Below, piece by piece: positions 37,293-37,568 of a stretch of DNA of 37,568 nucleotides. Below the pieces are notes generated by a model. The model saw nothing but the letters and a program-made list of their open reading frames with translations. It was not told the origin of the DNA and ran no database searches. The position numbers and the translations under genes were made by a program. Numbering within the stretch: position 1 is the stretch's first letter; each line of letters begins with the position of its first letter. This DNA comes from Desulfuromonadaceae bacterium (GTDB lineage Bacteria > Desulfobacterota > Desulfuromonadia > Geobacterales > Pseudopelobacteraceae). Location of the stretch: the NCBI GenBank assembly GCA_028712665.1, contig JAQTRC010000026.1:1-37568 (forward strand), in the 5' to 3' direction.

Positions 37293-37568
37293 TCACCGAT
37301 TTTCAACTTGTATCGGAGGGAGATTCTTAACATCCTTGTGCCCCATCATCCGGTAGACAAGTTCTCTTGCGCGAATCAGAAGAGGGATAGGAAGTGGAAT
37401 AATCATGACCGGCAGCAGAGTCATAAACTTAATTTTTTGCCAGGGAGTAAGCGCAAAGAGAATGTCAACCAGACATTTCCAGTAGCCTTCCGTACGTTTG
37501 GCTCTGTCCACCGCAATCCAGAAAAACAGGGTCTTCAAAAACCCCTTGTCAGTCCATTGATCGATGAC
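37293..37568 (-). CDS. C-terminal part of an unrecognised protein (cut by right edge)
   Basis: The reverse frame is open from the right edge to a TGA at 37293, 91 residues. It contains a hydrophobic stretch (FMTLLPVMIIPLPIPLLIRA) near the end and many aromatic and basic residues before it (TLFFWIAVDRAKRTEGYWKC). A TTG at 37538 is an internal codon, since the frame stays open upstream (IDQWTDKGF). I do not recognise the family. Position suggests membership of the same leftward polysaccharide run. Confidence 0.7.
   Translation of the reverse strand, partial: VIDQWTDKGFLKTLFFWIAVDRAKRTEGYWKCLVDILFALTPWQKIKFMTLLPVMIIPLPIPLLIRARELVYRMMGHKDVKNLPPIQVENR

Overview
The window looks like chromosomal housekeeping DNA from a Geobacter-type member of the Desulfuromonadia (former Deltaproteobacteria). 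This assignment is inferred from protein character (monomeric isocitrate dehydrogenase, AspRS type, lepA-lepB pair, ilv-psd-pssA block) and moderate GC, not from a database match. It holds about 36 protein genes and no rRNA, tRNA, CRISPR array, phage or insertion sequence that I can see. Coding density is high. The longest gene-free stretch is the 234-base divergent ackA/tmk region (30160-30393), so no gap exceeds 300 bases.

Layout. 1-2120: an NADP isocitrate dehydrogenase cut by the left edge, with a palindromic operator on its promoter. 2177-13226: a long leftward run with a LysM lipoprotein, aspS, lepB-lepA, the cell-elongation genes rodA-mrdA-mreD-mreC (without mreB), rfbA and gmhB. 13281-14429: rightward, single-gene DAHP synthase unit with its own promoter and terminator. 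14538-16754: sppA, a YfcE-like phosphoesterase and pssA. 16744-23212: leftward branched-chain amino acid and phosphatidylethanolamine block, read as ilvD, a small lipoprotein, ilvB, ilvN, ilvC, psd, pssA. It has an upstream promoter, an internal terminator and second promoter before ilvC, and a two-state hairpin between ilvC and psd. 23231-24561: leftward ferritin, DUF1450 and DUF1456 genes. 24572-27059: lgt and serA. 27097-28780: two tRNA-modification genes (trmL, truD), ending at a REP-like multi-hairpin. 28894-34783: acetate kinase, then the rightward tmk-holB-ricT-metG operon. 34818-37568: leftward surface-polysaccharide genes (GT9 glycosyltransferase, FAD oxidoreductase, and a gene cut by the right edge).

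Most genes are textbook. The parts worth a second look are regulatory or contextual: the ferritin-DUF1450-DUF1456 operon (a possible iron-release system), the switch-like hairpins after ilvC, the operator on icd, poly-G tracts inside ilvC and the glycosyltransferase gene, the AspRS residues predicting tRNA-dependent Asn synthesis, the cysteine-rich tail on SerA, and the dispersed repeat-like elements. I found no unmistakable new defence or mobile system.
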